A stretch of 17,937 bases of DNA from an uncultured Longilinea sp. (GTDB lineage: Bacteria; Chloroflexota; Anaerolineae; Anaerolineales; Anaerolineaceae). Of this stretch, positions 5,857-14,151 are shown piece after piece. The first letter of the stretch is position 1. The number at the start of each line of letters is the position of its first letter. Both the position numbers and the translations under genes were made by a program. The stretch covers positions 1 through 17,937 of the forward strand of contig CALMIB010000057.1 of assembly GCA_937863945.1 (NCBI GenBank). The letters are read 5' to 3'. The notes beneath the pieces were generated by a model. It saw only the letters and a program-made list of their open reading frames with translations. It did no database searches and was not told where the DNA came from.

Positions 5857-6804
5857 ATGTGCGCCGAGAGGGATGGCAACACCCCGCACCACCCAGTACT
5901 TTACCAGGAAATTATACACGCTTTAAGCCCGCATAGCGCAGGCCGCTATGTGGATGCGACCGTCGGAGCAGGGGGGCACGCCTGGGGGATTCTTACCGCC
6001 AGCGCTCCGGGTGGACTCCTGTTGGGGCTTGACCTCGATCCGCAGGCGCTTGAGATAGCTTCTCAGCGCCTTTCTGCTTTTGAATCCAGGGTCACGCTCC
6101 TTCAGGCTTCCTACACCACCCTGCAGGCTCAATTGGCCAGGCTTGGCTGGGCTACCGTGGACGGGATCGTGATTGACCTGGGGGTTTCCTCCATGCAAAT
6201 CGACACGCCCGGGCGCGGTTTCTCCTTCCTGATGGACGGACCGCTGGATATGCGCTTTTCACCCGCGCAGACCACCTCCGCCGCCGACCTGGTCAACACC
6301 CTGCCGGAGATGGAACTGGCTGACCTGATCTTCCGCTACGGCGAGGAAAAGCTTTCCCGCCGCATCGCCCACGCCATTGTCCAGGCCCGACCGCTCCACA
6401 CCACCACCGAGTTGGCCAACCTGATCCTCAAAACCAGCGGCGGCCGGCGCGGACGCATCCACCCGGCCACGCGCACCTTCCAGGCGCTGCGCCTCGCGGT
6501 CAACCAGGAACTGCAATCGGTCGAAGACTTTCTTCCACAGGCCGTGCAGGCCCTGGCGCCCGGCGGGCGACTGGCGGTGATTTCGTTTCACTCGCTGGAA
6601 GACCGCATCGTCAAGCAGTTCTTCCGCCGTGAAAGCCGCGATTGCATCTGCCCGCCCGAGCAGCCGGTTTGCACCTGCGGACATAAAGCCAGCCTCGTCG
6701 AAATCACCCGCCGCCCCATGGAAGCGACCCCTGAAGAGGCACAGACCAACCCGCGTTCGCGAAGCGCAAAACTTCGCATCATCGAAAAGCTGCCGCTGGC
6801 ATGA
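5857..6804 (+). CDS. rsmH: RsmH (MraW), 16S rRNA C1402 N4-methyltransferase
   Basis: RsmH uses S-adenosylmethionine to methylate N4 of 16S rRNA C1402 in the ribosomal P site. Family features are clear: HHPVLYQEII at 11-20 (the usual 'HxPVLLxE' opening), the SAM loop YVDATVGAGGHAWGIL (31-46), GLDLDPQAL (57-65), VIDLGVSSMQID (105-116), GFSFLMDGPLDMR (121-133) and ISFHSLEDRIVKQFF further on. The last part has a cysteine cluster DCICPPEQPVCTCGH, as in many homologues, and ends with NPRSRSAKLRIIE. The length of 315 aa is normal. AGGTG at 5848-5852 supports the ATG at 5857. Confidence 0.96.
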   Translation: MCAERDGNTPHHPVLYQEIIHALSPHSAGRYVDATVGAGGHAWGILTASAPGGLLLGLDLDPQALEIASQRLSAFESRVTLLQASYTTLQAQLARLGWATVDGIVIDLGVSSMQIDTPGRGFSFLMDGPLDMRFSPAQTTSAADLVNTLPEMELADLIFRYGEEKLSRRIAHAIVQARPLHTTTELANLILKTSGGRRGRIHPATRTFQALRLAVNQELQSVEDFLPQAVQALAPGGRLAVISFHSLEDRIVKQFFRRESRDCICPPEQPVCTCGHKASLVEITRRPMEATPEEAQTNPRSRSAKLRIIEKLPLA

Positions 6805-6855
6805 GATTTGCATAAACACCTAAAACGATCAGATTTAGCTCAGGAGCCATTCAAA

Positions 6856-7317
6856 ATGAACCACCTGTTCACGCAGGCATACCAACAAGCCCCCTGGCGC
6901 CTCCAGATCCAACGGATCGGCGGCTTCCTGGCTGCATTGGTGGCGGTGGTGATCGTTGCCGGTGTTTACCTCTTCATCAGCGCACAAACCGCAACTGCCG
7001 GCTTGGAAATCCAGGCGCTCGAGCGGGAACGCGAATCGCTCAACCGCACCATCGCCGAGCGCCGCGCCAAACTGGCCGAACTCACCTCAGCCGGCGTAAT
7101 GAGCCAGCGCGCCGCCGATCTTGGCTTTGTCCGCCCGGATATGTCCACGGCCATTTACATGGTCATCCCCGGATACCAGGGCCGCAAGCCGGTCATGATC
7201 GCGCCGCCGCCTTCTTCCGACAATCTACCATCCCCGATCATCAAGCAATCCTACCGACAATCGCTGTGGGAGTGGTTTTTTGAAGGCGTTCTGAGATCCG
7301 GAAATGGGGGGTACTGA
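6856..7317 (+). CDS. ftsL: FtsL-like septal protein with a C-terminal extension (153 aa)
   Basis: FtsL is a small bitopic divisome protein that pairs with FtsB/DivIC and activates FtsW/FtsI. Here a short cytosolic N-terminus is followed by one membrane helix (about 22-43). A Glu/Arg/Leu-rich coiled coil follows (50-75, LEIQALERERESLNRTIAERR), then a family-like ADLGFVRPD turn (87-95). Identification rests on this layout and on the position between rsmH and ftsI, because FtsL sequences are poorly conserved. A TTG at 6808 keeps the frame open, but AGGAG at 6842-6846 lies 9 bases before the ATG at 6856, so I chose 6856. The tail (100-153) is longer than usual, with a Pro/Ser stretch and an aromatic segment SLWEWFFEGVL. 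The stop is 2 bases before ftsI. Confidence 0.82.
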   Translation: MNHLFTQAYQQAPWRLQIQRIGGFLAALVAVVIVAGVYLFISAQTATAGLEIQALERERESLNRTIAERRAKLAELTSAGVMSQRAADLGFVRPDMSTAIYMVIPGYQGRKPVMIAPPPSSDNLPSPIIKQSYRQSLWEWFFEGVLRSGNGGY

Positions 7318-7319
7318 CG

Positions 7320-9101
7320 ATGACGAAACTCTTCACCCGCACCCGCATCATCGGTTACTTTTTCGCCCTCATGGGCGCTTTGATTTTATTTCAGATGGTT
7401 CGCATTCAAACCAATGTCAATGCCCAGAAAATGAGCGAAAGCATTGAGAAACAATACGGCACCATTGTCCGCACCATCTACCCGGAACGGGGCAATATCT
7501 ACGACCGTTGGGGGCATTTGCTGGCCGGCAACAAGGACGTCTACGAAGTTGGCATCGCGCTGAACGAGGTGGAGAACCCCGAAACTCTCGCCACCGTGCT
7601 TTCGTCGTTGCTGGAGTTGAATTACAGCGACGTGCTCGAAAAAGCAAAACTCAAATACATCGAGGGCGAGCAATCCTACGTGGTGGTCGCAGACTTCGTA
7701 TCGGCCGAAAAGGTCAACGAATTATCGGCGCAATACGAGCAGTTCGAGAAAGACCGCGCCAACGCCAACAACAGTCAATCCGTGCAAAGCCTGCGCGGAC
7801 TGCATTACGTCGGCCATCTGCAGCGCACCTATCCTGAAAATTCCTTAGCTTCCAATATTCTTGGCTTCTACAACTACCGGGACCGTGAAGCTTCCACAGG
7901 TTATTACGGCGTGGAAGAGAATTACAACGACTTGCTGGCCGGAAATCCGGTCAAGATCGCCATCCCCACAGATCCTACATTGATACAAGAGGTGCCCAGT
8001 GTTCCGCCCGGTTCCAGCCTGGTGCTCACCATTGACCGCGAAATCCAGGCCATGGTGGAACGGATCCTCGACGAAGCGGTGAAAAATAACGGTGCAGAAT
8101 CCGGCACCGCCATCATCATGGATCCCACCAATGGCGAGATTCTGGCCATGGCTGTGACTCCCCGCATGAATCCCAACGAGTACTGGGATTACGGCAACGT
8201 CTTCACCGACAACACGCCGTTCAACCGCGCGCTGAGCGAAACCTACGAACCTGGCTCGGTTTTCAAAGTGATCACCATGGCAGCCGCTCTCGACAGCGGC
8301 ACGGTAACGCCGCAAACCCAGTTCGTCGATACCGGCTCCATTTACGTGGGCGGGTACTACATCTACAACTGGGACCGCGGCGCCTGGGGACCGCAGGACA
8401 TGACCGGCTGCATGCAGCATTCGTTGAATGTTTGCCTGTCCTGGATCGCCACCGAAATGGGCCCGACCCGCTTCTACAACTACCTGCAGGCGTTCGGAAT
8501 TGGCCGCCGGACGAATATCGATCTGGCCGGCGAACAAATCTGGCCGCTGTCACTCCCCGGCGACAAGGACTGGTACGAAGTCAACCTGGCGACCAATTCC
8601 TTTGGTCAGGGTGTGGCCGCCACGCCCATTCAAATGGCCATGGCAATCTCCGCCGTCGCCAACAACCAGGGAATCATGTACGCACCGCACCTGTTGCAGG
8701 CCTATATCCAGGACGGCAAGCAGTATAATACTCCCCCTGTCGCCGTTGGCGCGCCGATCTCAGCCGAAACGGCCAGGACCCTTTCGGAAATGCTGGCGGT
8801 TTCCCTCGAATCGGAATCTTCCGTGGCATTGGTTCCTGGATACCGTCTGGCCGGCAAAACCGGCACCGGCGAAATCCCATCTGCCGGTGGATATGAAACT
8901 GACCTCACCAACACCTCCTTCGTCGGCTGGGGCCCGGTGGACGATCCGAAATTCCTCGTGTATGTCTGGCTGGAAAAACCCACCAGCGACCGCTGGGGCT
9001 CCACCGTGGCTGCCCCGGTGTTCAGCGACATCGTCAAAGAATTGGTAGTTTTACTCAACCTGCCGCCGGATGACACCCGGCATCAGCTCACCGCGCAATG
9101 A
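7320..9101 (+). CDS. ftsI: FtsI-type class B penicillin-binding protein (septal transpeptidase)
   Basis: This is a peptidoglycan D,D-transpeptidase partnering FtsW. One N-terminal membrane helix (10-28) is followed by the pedestal domain beginning YPERGNIYDRWGHLLA (54-69). The transpeptidase domain carries the three active-site motifs: SVFK (S313 nucleophile, K316) in YEPGSVFK, SLN (368-370) and KTGT (513-516). At 593 aa it is a normal length, and no PASTA repeats follow the catalytic domain. The ATG at 7320 lies 2 bases after the ftsL stop, with a G-run (7306-7311) as a plausible ribosome binding site. The dcw location makes the septal role much more likely than an elongation PBP2. The pedestal contains a long polar, Asn/Gln-rich stretch (135-160). 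No murE follows, unlike many clusters. Confidence 0.94.
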   Translation: MTKLFTRTRIIGYFFALMGALILFQMVRIQTNVNAQKMSESIEKQYGTIVRTIYPERGNIYDRWGHLLAGNKDVYEVGIALNEVENPETLATVLSSLLELNYSDVLEKAKLKYIEGEQSYVVVADFVSAEKVNELSAQYEQFEKDRANANNSQSVQSLRGLHYVGHLQRTYPENSLASNILGFYNYRDREASTGYYGVEENYNDLLAGNPVKIAIPTDPTLIQEVPSVPPGSSLVLTIDREIQAMVERILDEAVKNNGAESGTAIIMDPTNGEILAMAVTPRMNPNEYWDYGNVFTDNTPFNRALSETYEPGSVFKVITMAAALDSGTVTPQTQFVDTGSIYVGGYYIYNWDRGAWGPQDMTGCMQHSLNVCLSWIATEMGPTRFYNYLQAFGIGRRTNIDLAGEQIWPLSLPGDKDWYEVNLATNSFGQGVAATPIQMAMAISAVANNQGIMYAPHLLQAYIQDGKQYNTPPVAVGAPISAETARTLSEMLAVSLESESSVALVPGYRLAGKTGTGEIPSAGGYETDLTNTSFVGWGPVDDPKFLVYVWLEKPTSDRWGSTVAAPVFSDIVKELVVLLNLPPDDTRHQLTAQ

Positions 9102-9112
9102 GGTAAAGCATC

Positions 9113-10531
9113 TTGTTGAAACTGGCACACGTCCTGGAAGCCCTGACGGGCAATCAACGGGAAGCCTCCCTGGTCATCAGTGAGGCTGCCGTTGATTCTC
9201 GCCAGGTGATACCGGGCAGCCTGTTTATCGCTCTCCCCGGCGAGCGCGCCGACGGCCACGACTTCGTGGGCAGCGCCTTCGAACGCGGCGCGCACGTCGC
9301 GTTGGTGCAGCGCGACCTGTCCTCACAATTTCCGGTCGTTGATCTCCGCTCCGGCCATCTTCCGAGCGAGACCGTACTCCCGGAACCGCCGTTCTGCCTG
9401 TGGGTCAACGACAGCCTGGCCGCGCTGCAAACTGTAGCCGCTTTCTGGCGGCGGCAATTAAACCTGCGCGTCATCGGCATCACCGGCAGCGTGGGCAAAT
9501 CCACCACCAAGGAACTGGTAGCCCAGGTGCTCAGCCAGCGCTACCACACTGTTAAAAACCCGGGCAACATGAACAACGAAATCGGCTTGCCGCTCACCCT
9601 GCTGCGCTTGAGCGAAGGCACCGAACGGGCCGTCCTGGAGATGGGCTTTTACGTTCCCGGCGAAATTGCCTTTTTGTGCAAGCTGGCCCAGCCGCAGGTG
9701 GGCGTGATCACCAATATCGGCACCGTCCACGCCGAACGTGCAGGTTCTCAGGAAGCCATCGCCCAGGGCAAAGGCGAACTGGTTGAAGCTTTGCCCGCCT
9801 CGCCGGAAGGCGTGGCCATTCTCAATTATGACGATGCGCTGGTGCGCGGCATGGCCGCCCGCACCCGGGCGCGCATTTTCTACTACGGACTCGACCCTCG
9901 AAGTCACCTGTGGGCCAGCGATGTGGTCGGTATGGGGCTGAAGGGCATTCGCTTCCAACTGCATGTTCGCAATGAAGTTTTGCACCTGCGCGTTCCGCTG
10001 ATCGGGCGGCATTCGGTGCACACCGTATTGCGCGCCGCAGCCGTCGGCCTGGTGGAAGGGCTTGCCTGGCAGGAAGTGATCGACGGCTTGCATCACAGCT
10101 TCACCCAATTGCGCCTGGCCACCGTCCGGGCAACCAGCGGCGCGCTGATCATCGATGACACCTACAATGCCTCGCCTGAATCCACGCTGGCAGCCCTCAA
10201 CCTGCTCTCCGAAATTGACGGCAACCGGGTGGCCGTGTTGGGCGATATGCTGGAACTGGGACCCTACGAACAGGAAGGCCACGAGCTCGTTGGCGTGCGC
10301 GCCGCCGAAGTGGCCTGCCGCCTGATCACCGTCGGGCGTCTGGGCAAACAGATCGCCCGGGCCGCCCGCCAGGCCGGCATGCCCTCCAGCGCCATCGAAT
10401 CGGTGGATGACGTCAGCCAGGCAATTGATCTGCTTCAGAATACCCTCAAAGCGGATGATGTGGTGCTGGTCAAAGGCTCACATGGATTGAGAATGGACCG
10501 CATTGTCGCTTCCCTGGAGGCCGACTCATGA
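9113..10531 (+). CDS. murF: MurF, UDP-MurNAc-tripeptide--D-Ala-D-Ala ligase
   Basis: MurF adds D-Ala-D-Ala to UDP-MurNAc-tripeptide using ATP in the cytosol. The N-terminal domain shows AAVDSRQVIPGSLFIALPGERADGHDF (25-51, the typical MurE/F pattern). The ATP loop is IGITGSVGKSTTKE (121-134, K129), followed by NPGNMNNEIGLPLTLL (149-164), a MurF rather than MurE signature, and then VLEMGF (174-179). Further on are GTVHAER and IIDDTYNASPESTLAAL (346-362), also MurF-like, and GDMLELG. At 472 aa the length is normal. The start is TTG at 9113 (a second TTG follows at 9116), with GAGGT at 9100-9104. The usual 'GxHNVYNALAA' appears here as GRHSVHTVLRAA, losing both Asn. The stop overlaps the mraY start (ATGA). 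Confidence 0.95.
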   Translation: MLKLAHVLEALTGNQREASLVISEAAVDSRQVIPGSLFIALPGERADGHDFVGSAFERGAHVALVQRDLSSQFPVVDLRSGHLPSETVLPEPPFCLWVNDSLAALQTVAAFWRRQLNLRVIGITGSVGKSTTKELVAQVLSQRYHTVKNPGNMNNEIGLPLTLLRLSEGTERAVLEMGFYVPGEIAFLCKLAQPQVGVITNIGTVHAERAGSQEAIAQGKGELVEALPASPEGVAILNYDDALVRGMAARTRARIFYYGLDPRSHLWASDVVGMGLKGIRFQLHVRNEVLHLRVPLIGRHSVHTVLRAAAVGLVEGLAWQEVIDGLHHSFTQLRLATVRATSGALIIDDTYNASPESTLAALNLLSEIDGNRVAVLGDMLELGPYEQEGHELVGVRAAEVACRLITVGRLGKQIARAARQAGMPSSAIESVDDVSQAIDLLQNTLKADDVVLVKGSHGLRMDRIVASLEADS

Positions 10532-11520
10532 GCAACACATCCCTGGCGCTTGCACTGGCCGGATTCAGCTTTATGTTCACCGTCATCTGGGGCGGACCGC
10601 TGCTTCGCATCCTGCGGCACTTCAAGATCGGCAAGCTCATCCGTATGGAAGGCCCCGATTCGCATGCGCTCAAAATGGGCACCCCCACCATGGGCGGGAT
10701 ACTATTTATTCTGCCGGTGACGGTGCTGACTCTGCTTCTGAACGCCGCCACGTTGTTGGGCTACGAGGTCGTCGGCCGCTCCATCCTGCTGCCGCTGCTC
10801 GTCCTGCTGGTTTACGCCTTCCTGGGCGCGATCGACGACTGGGAAGGCATTCGCGGCCCCCGCCGCGGCCTGGGCATGCGCGCGCGCACCAAATTCCTGC
10901 TCCAGCTTGTGCTGGCCATCGTGGTGGCTTACGGCTTGAAATACGTGCTGGATGCCCCCGAATTGTACTGGCCCGGGTCTGAGGATGAAATTCCGCTCGG
11001 CAACATGTACATTCCCATCGCGATCTTCCTGATCGTCGGCATGTCCAACGCCGTCAATTTGACCGACGGCCTGGACGGCCTGGCCGGTCTGATCAGTGCC
11101 ACCGCTTTCGCCACCTACGGCTTGATCGCTCTCATGCAGGGATACACCTTCCTGGGCCGTTTTTGCTTCACGCTGGTAGGCGCGCTATTCGGCTTCCTTT
11201 GGTTCAACGTCCATCCCGCCCAGCTCTTCATGGGCGACATGGGATCGCTGGCGCTGGGCGCTACCCTGGCCGTGGTTGCATTGATGACCGGCCAATGGCT
11301 GTTGTTGCCTGTCATCGCCATCATCCCGGTCAGCGAAGCGCTGGCAGTTATTTTGCAGGTTGGCTATTTCAAAATCACGAAAGGCAAGCGTTTGTTTAAG
11401 ATGGCGCCGCTCCACCACCATTTTGAATTGCTCGGGTGGAGCGAAACGCAGGTCGTCCAACGGTTTTGGCTGGTGGGTCTCATGGCAGCCATGCTCGGCG
11501 TGGCGCTGGCTGTGGCGTAG
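10528..11520 (+). CDS. mraY: MraY, phospho-MurNAc-pentapeptide translocase
   Basis: MraY transfers phospho-MurNAc-pentapeptide to undecaprenyl phosphate, making lipid I at the inner face of the membrane. About ten hydrophobic helices are present. Family motifs: LKMGTPTMGGILF (48-60), FLGAIDDW with catalytic Asp pair D103-D104, SNAVNLTDGLDGLAGL (173-188), FMGDMGSLALGA with D237, and the PLHHHFELLGW signature near residue 295. Its length of 330 aa is normal. The start ATG overlaps the murF stop (10528-10531), so translation is coupled. The start matches the expected N-terminus just ahead of the first helix. Confidence 0.96.
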   Translation: MSNTSLALALAGFSFMFTVIWGGPLLRILRHFKIGKLIRMEGPDSHALKMGTPTMGGILFILPVTVLTLLLNAATLLGYEVVGRSILLPLLVLLVYAFLGAIDDWEGIRGPRRGLGMRARTKFLLQLVLAIVVAYGLKYVLDAPELYWPGSEDEIPLGNMYIPIAIFLIVGMSNAVNLTDGLDGLAGLISATAFATYGLIALMQGYTFLGRFCFTLVGALFGFLWFNVHPAQLFMGDMGSLALGATLAVVALMTGQWLLLPVIAIIPVSEALAVILQVGYFKITKGKRLFKMAPLHHHFELLGWSETQVVQRFWLVGLMAAMLGVALAVA

Positions 11521-11536
11521 TGGCGGCGGAGAAACG

Positions 11537-12919
11537 ATGAAAGATTGGCGCGGTCAACGAGTGCTCATTCTAGGCGCAGCCCGGCAGGGTCTGGCCCTGG
11601 CGCGCTATCTTTCAACCAAAGGCGCGCAGGTGACCTTGAACGACCAGCGCAGCGTCTCCCAGATGGCCGCCGTTCGCGCCGCGAACGCGGACCTTTCGAT
11701 CAACTGGGTGTTCGGCGAGCATTCCTTGCGCCTGCTCGACACCGCCGACCTGGTTTGCCTCTCCGGCGGCATTCCGCTGACCCTGCCGATCGTGCAGGAA
11801 GCGCTGCGCCGCGGGCTTGCCCTGACGAACGACACGCAAATCTTCATGGAAGCCGTCCCCGGCCCGGTGATCGGCATCACTGGCTCAGCCGGAAAAACCA
11901 CCACCACCACGCTGGTCGGCCGGATGGCGCAGGCCGCAGTGAAATCACCGCGCAAAGCCTGGGTCGGCGGAAACATCGGCATGCCGCTGGTGGACCGCCT
12001 GGATGAAATCCAGCCGGCCGATCTCGTCGTTCTCGAGATTTCCAGCTTCCAGCTCGAGCAGATGACTCTTTCACCGCAGATTGCCGCCGTTCTTAACATC
12101 ACGCCCAACCACCTGGACCGCCACGGTACGCTGGAAGCCTACACGCAGGCCAAGGCCCGGCTGTTGCAATACCAGACCGACCAGGATGTTGCCATCCTCA
12201 CCCCTGACGATGGCGGATCATGGAATTTGCGCGGCATGGTTGCCGGTCGCCTGATCACCTTCAGCCTGCAACACCCGCCCGTCGGCCAATCCGGCACCTT
12301 CAGCATGGAAGGAAAATTGTGGCTGTACGACGGCGAAAAGGATCTGGAAATTTTACCGCTCAGCGCTGTGATGTTGAGAGGTATGCATAACCTGTACAAC
12401 GTGCTGGCAGCCTGTGCCATCGCCTTCGCGGCCGGCTTCCCGATCGACGCCATGCGCAGCGGCATCGAAGGTTTTGGCGGCGTTCCGCACCGCCTGGAAT
12501 TGGTCCGCACCTGGCGCGGGAGCAAATGGTACAACGATTCGATTGCCACCGCGCCCGAGCGCACGGCGGCGGCCATTCAATCGTTCAACGAGCCGCTTGT
12601 GCTGCTCTTGGGCGGCCGCGATAAAAACCTGCCCTGGGATGATCTGGCCATGCTGGTTCATCAACGGGTCGATCATGTCATTCTTTTCGGTGAGGCGGCC
12701 GGTTTGATCCAAAAGGCCATCGGCCCGGTCGAGTTGGGCCGCCGCCCGTACAGCCTGGAAATTTGCGGTACCCTGCAGGAAGCCGTGCAGGCTGCCGCGC
12801 AGGTATCCCAACCGGGTGACATCGTGCTGCTTTCACCGGGCGGCACCAGTTATGACCAGTTCAAAGATTTTGAAGAGCGCGGGGAGAGCTTTAGACGATG
12901 GGTGAACCAACTGCCGTAA
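11537..12919 (+). CDS. murD: MurD, UDP-MurNAc-L-Ala--D-Glu ligase
   Basis: MurD adds D-Glu to UDP-MurNAc-L-Ala with ATP. The N-terminal Rossmann-type domain begins RVLILGAARQGLALARYL (8-25). The ATP loop is VIGITGSAGKTTTTTLVG (111-128, K120), followed by GGNIGMPL, LEISSFQLEQ and NHLDRHGTLEAYTQAKARL, all canonical. The ligase domain shows NDSIATAPERT, GGRDKNLPW and LSPGGTSYDQFKDFEERG, where E. coli has ACAS in place of GGTS. The open frame reaches back to 11360 inside mraY, but GGAG at 11528-11531 and the need for a glycine-loop N-terminus place the start at 11537, giving 460 aa. It overlaps ftsW by 22 bases. Confidence 0.95.
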   Translation: MKDWRGQRVLILGAARQGLALARYLSTKGAQVTLNDQRSVSQMAAVRAANADLSINWVFGEHSLRLLDTADLVCLSGGIPLTLPIVQEALRRGLALTNDTQIFMEAVPGPVIGITGSAGKTTTTTLVGRMAQAAVKSPRKAWVGGNIGMPLVDRLDEIQPADLVVLEISSFQLEQMTLSPQIAAVLNITPNHLDRHGTLEAYTQAKARLLQYQTDQDVAILTPDDGGSWNLRGMVAGRLITFSLQHPPVGQSGTFSMEGKLWLYDGEKDLEILPLSAVMLRGMHNLYNVLAACAIAFAAGFPIDAMRSGIEGFGGVPHRLELVRTWRGSKWYNDSIATAPERTAAAIQSFNEPLVLLLGGRDKNLPWDDLAMLVHQRVDHVILFGEAAGLIQKAIGPVELGRRPYSLEICGTLQEAVQAAAQVSQPGDIVLLSPGGTSYDQFKDFEERGESFRRWVNQLP

Positions 12920-14151
12920 ATTCCAACGAAAAATTTTCCCGGCAGGCCAAAGCCGTCAAATCGCTGCGCCTCGGCCTGGATGTTCCCCTGCTTTTGGCGG
13001 TGATCTCGCTGATGGTATTTGGCTTGCTGATGGTCTATTCTGCCAGTTGGGGGCCTTCGCTCGAAATCGGCGACGATCCGGCTTACTTCTTCACCAATCA
13101 GTTGCGCTGGGCTGTGCTGGGCTCGCTGGGCATGGTGGTGGTCAGCCTGATTGATTACCACCGTTTTCAGCGGTTGGTCGTGCCCATGATGGTCGTCACC
13201 CTGGGCATGCTCATCGCGGTTCTGATCACCGGCGAAACCCGCTTGAATGCCCAACGCGCGCTCTTTGGCGGGTCGGTGCAGCCCTCCGAGCTGGCTAAAT
13301 TGACCATCATCGTTTATCTGGCATTCTGGCTCTTTTCCAAGCGCGAGTTGATCAACAACATCTGGTTCGGATTGGTGCCCATGGGCGCTATCATTGGCGT
13401 CACCAGCGGGTTCATCCTGGCGCAGCCCGACTTGAGCGCCGTGCTGACCATCGTCATCATGGGCGGCTTGATGTTCTTCCTGGCCGGCGTCGATTGGAAG
13501 CAGGTGCTGATCATCGTCGTGATCGCGGCAGCCGCCACCTGGTTGCTGGTGACCATCATGCCCACCGGCAAGGCTCGCCTGGATCCCTACCTGGCCGGCC
13601 TGCGCAACCCGGTTGACGCCTCCTATCACGTCCAGCGCTCGCTCGAGTCGATCGTTCGCGGCGGCGTCTTCGGGGTTGGCATCGGGCGCGGCGCCACCAA
13701 ATTCACCGGCCTGCCGGTTGCCCACACCGACAGCATCTTTGCCGTCATCGCCGAAGAAACCGGCCTGCTCGGCGCGGCCGGCGTGATCGGCCTGTATATG
13801 ATCGTCCTCTGGCGCGGTTTGACCATCGCCAACCGCGCGCCCGATTTGCTGGGCAAGCTGCTGGCCGCGGGTTGCACTCTGTGGATTCTTCTGGAAGCCA
13901 CGATTAACATGGCCGTGATGGTCAACCTGCTGCCGTTTGCGGGCAATGCCCTGCCCTTCATCAGCGCGGGCGGTTCCAGTTTGACCATGTGCCTGGCCGC
14001 CGTCGGTTTGATCATGAATGTCGCCCGGGTAAGTAACCGGGCATCCACCCAACAACAAGGGAGGTCCTTCAGTGCGGTTGTTGATATGCGCAGGCGGAAC
14101 GGGCGGAGGAGTGTATCCAGCCCTCGCCGTACTGCAAGCTCTTGGGAATGA
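12898..14151 (+). CDS. ftsW: FtsW, SEDS-family septal peptidoglycan polymerase
   Basis: FtsW is the glycosyltransferase that polymerises lipid II at the septum with FtsI. About ten membrane helices follow a cytosolic N-terminus (1-26). SEDS landmarks are VYSASWGP (46-53), VQPSELAKL (127-135), GLPVAHTDSIFAVIAEETGLLG (271-292; D278 aligns with the essential Asp) and LPFISAGGSSL (352-362). Placement in the dcw cluster favours FtsW over RodA. The ATG at 12898 lies inside the murD 3' end, behind GGGGAGAG. The C-terminus is odd: after the expected end near NVARVSNRA (375-382) the frame continues, and residues 392-417, a basic Arg/Ser tail, are read out of frame across the first 80 bases of murG. 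Confidence 0.95.
   Translation: MGEPTAVNSNEKFSRQAKAVKSLRLGLDVPLLLAVISLMVFGLLMVYSASWGPSLEIGDDPAYFFTNQLRWAVLGSLGMVVVSLIDYHRFQRLVVPMMVVTLGMLIAVLITGETRLNAQRALFGGSVQPSELAKLTIIVYLAFWLFSKRELINNIWFGLVPMGAIIGVTSGFILAQPDLSAVLTIVIMGGLMFFLAGVDWKQVLIIVVIAAAATWLLVTIMPTGKARLDPYLAGLRNPVDASYHVQRSLESIVRGGVFGVGIGRGATKFTGLPVAHTDSIFAVIAEETGLLGAAGVIGLYMIVLWRGLTIANRAPDLLGKLLAAGCTLWILLEATINMAVMVNLLPFAGNALPFISAGGSSLTMCLAAVGLIMNVARVSNRASTQQQGRSFSAVVDMRRRNGRRSVSSPRRTASSWE

Noticed and set aside
6808..6855. TTG start for ftsL at 6808
   Set aside because: AGGAG at 6842-6846 is correctly placed for the ATG at 6856; nothing comparable precedes the TTG.
7845..8537. Minus-strand open frame (230 codons) inside ftsI
   Set aside because: Antisense shadow of the transpeptidase domain; no motif or start signal.
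9458..10282. Minus-strand open frame (274 codons) inside murF
   Set aside because: Antisense to a gene with full MurF motifs; no ribosome binding site or recognisable domain.
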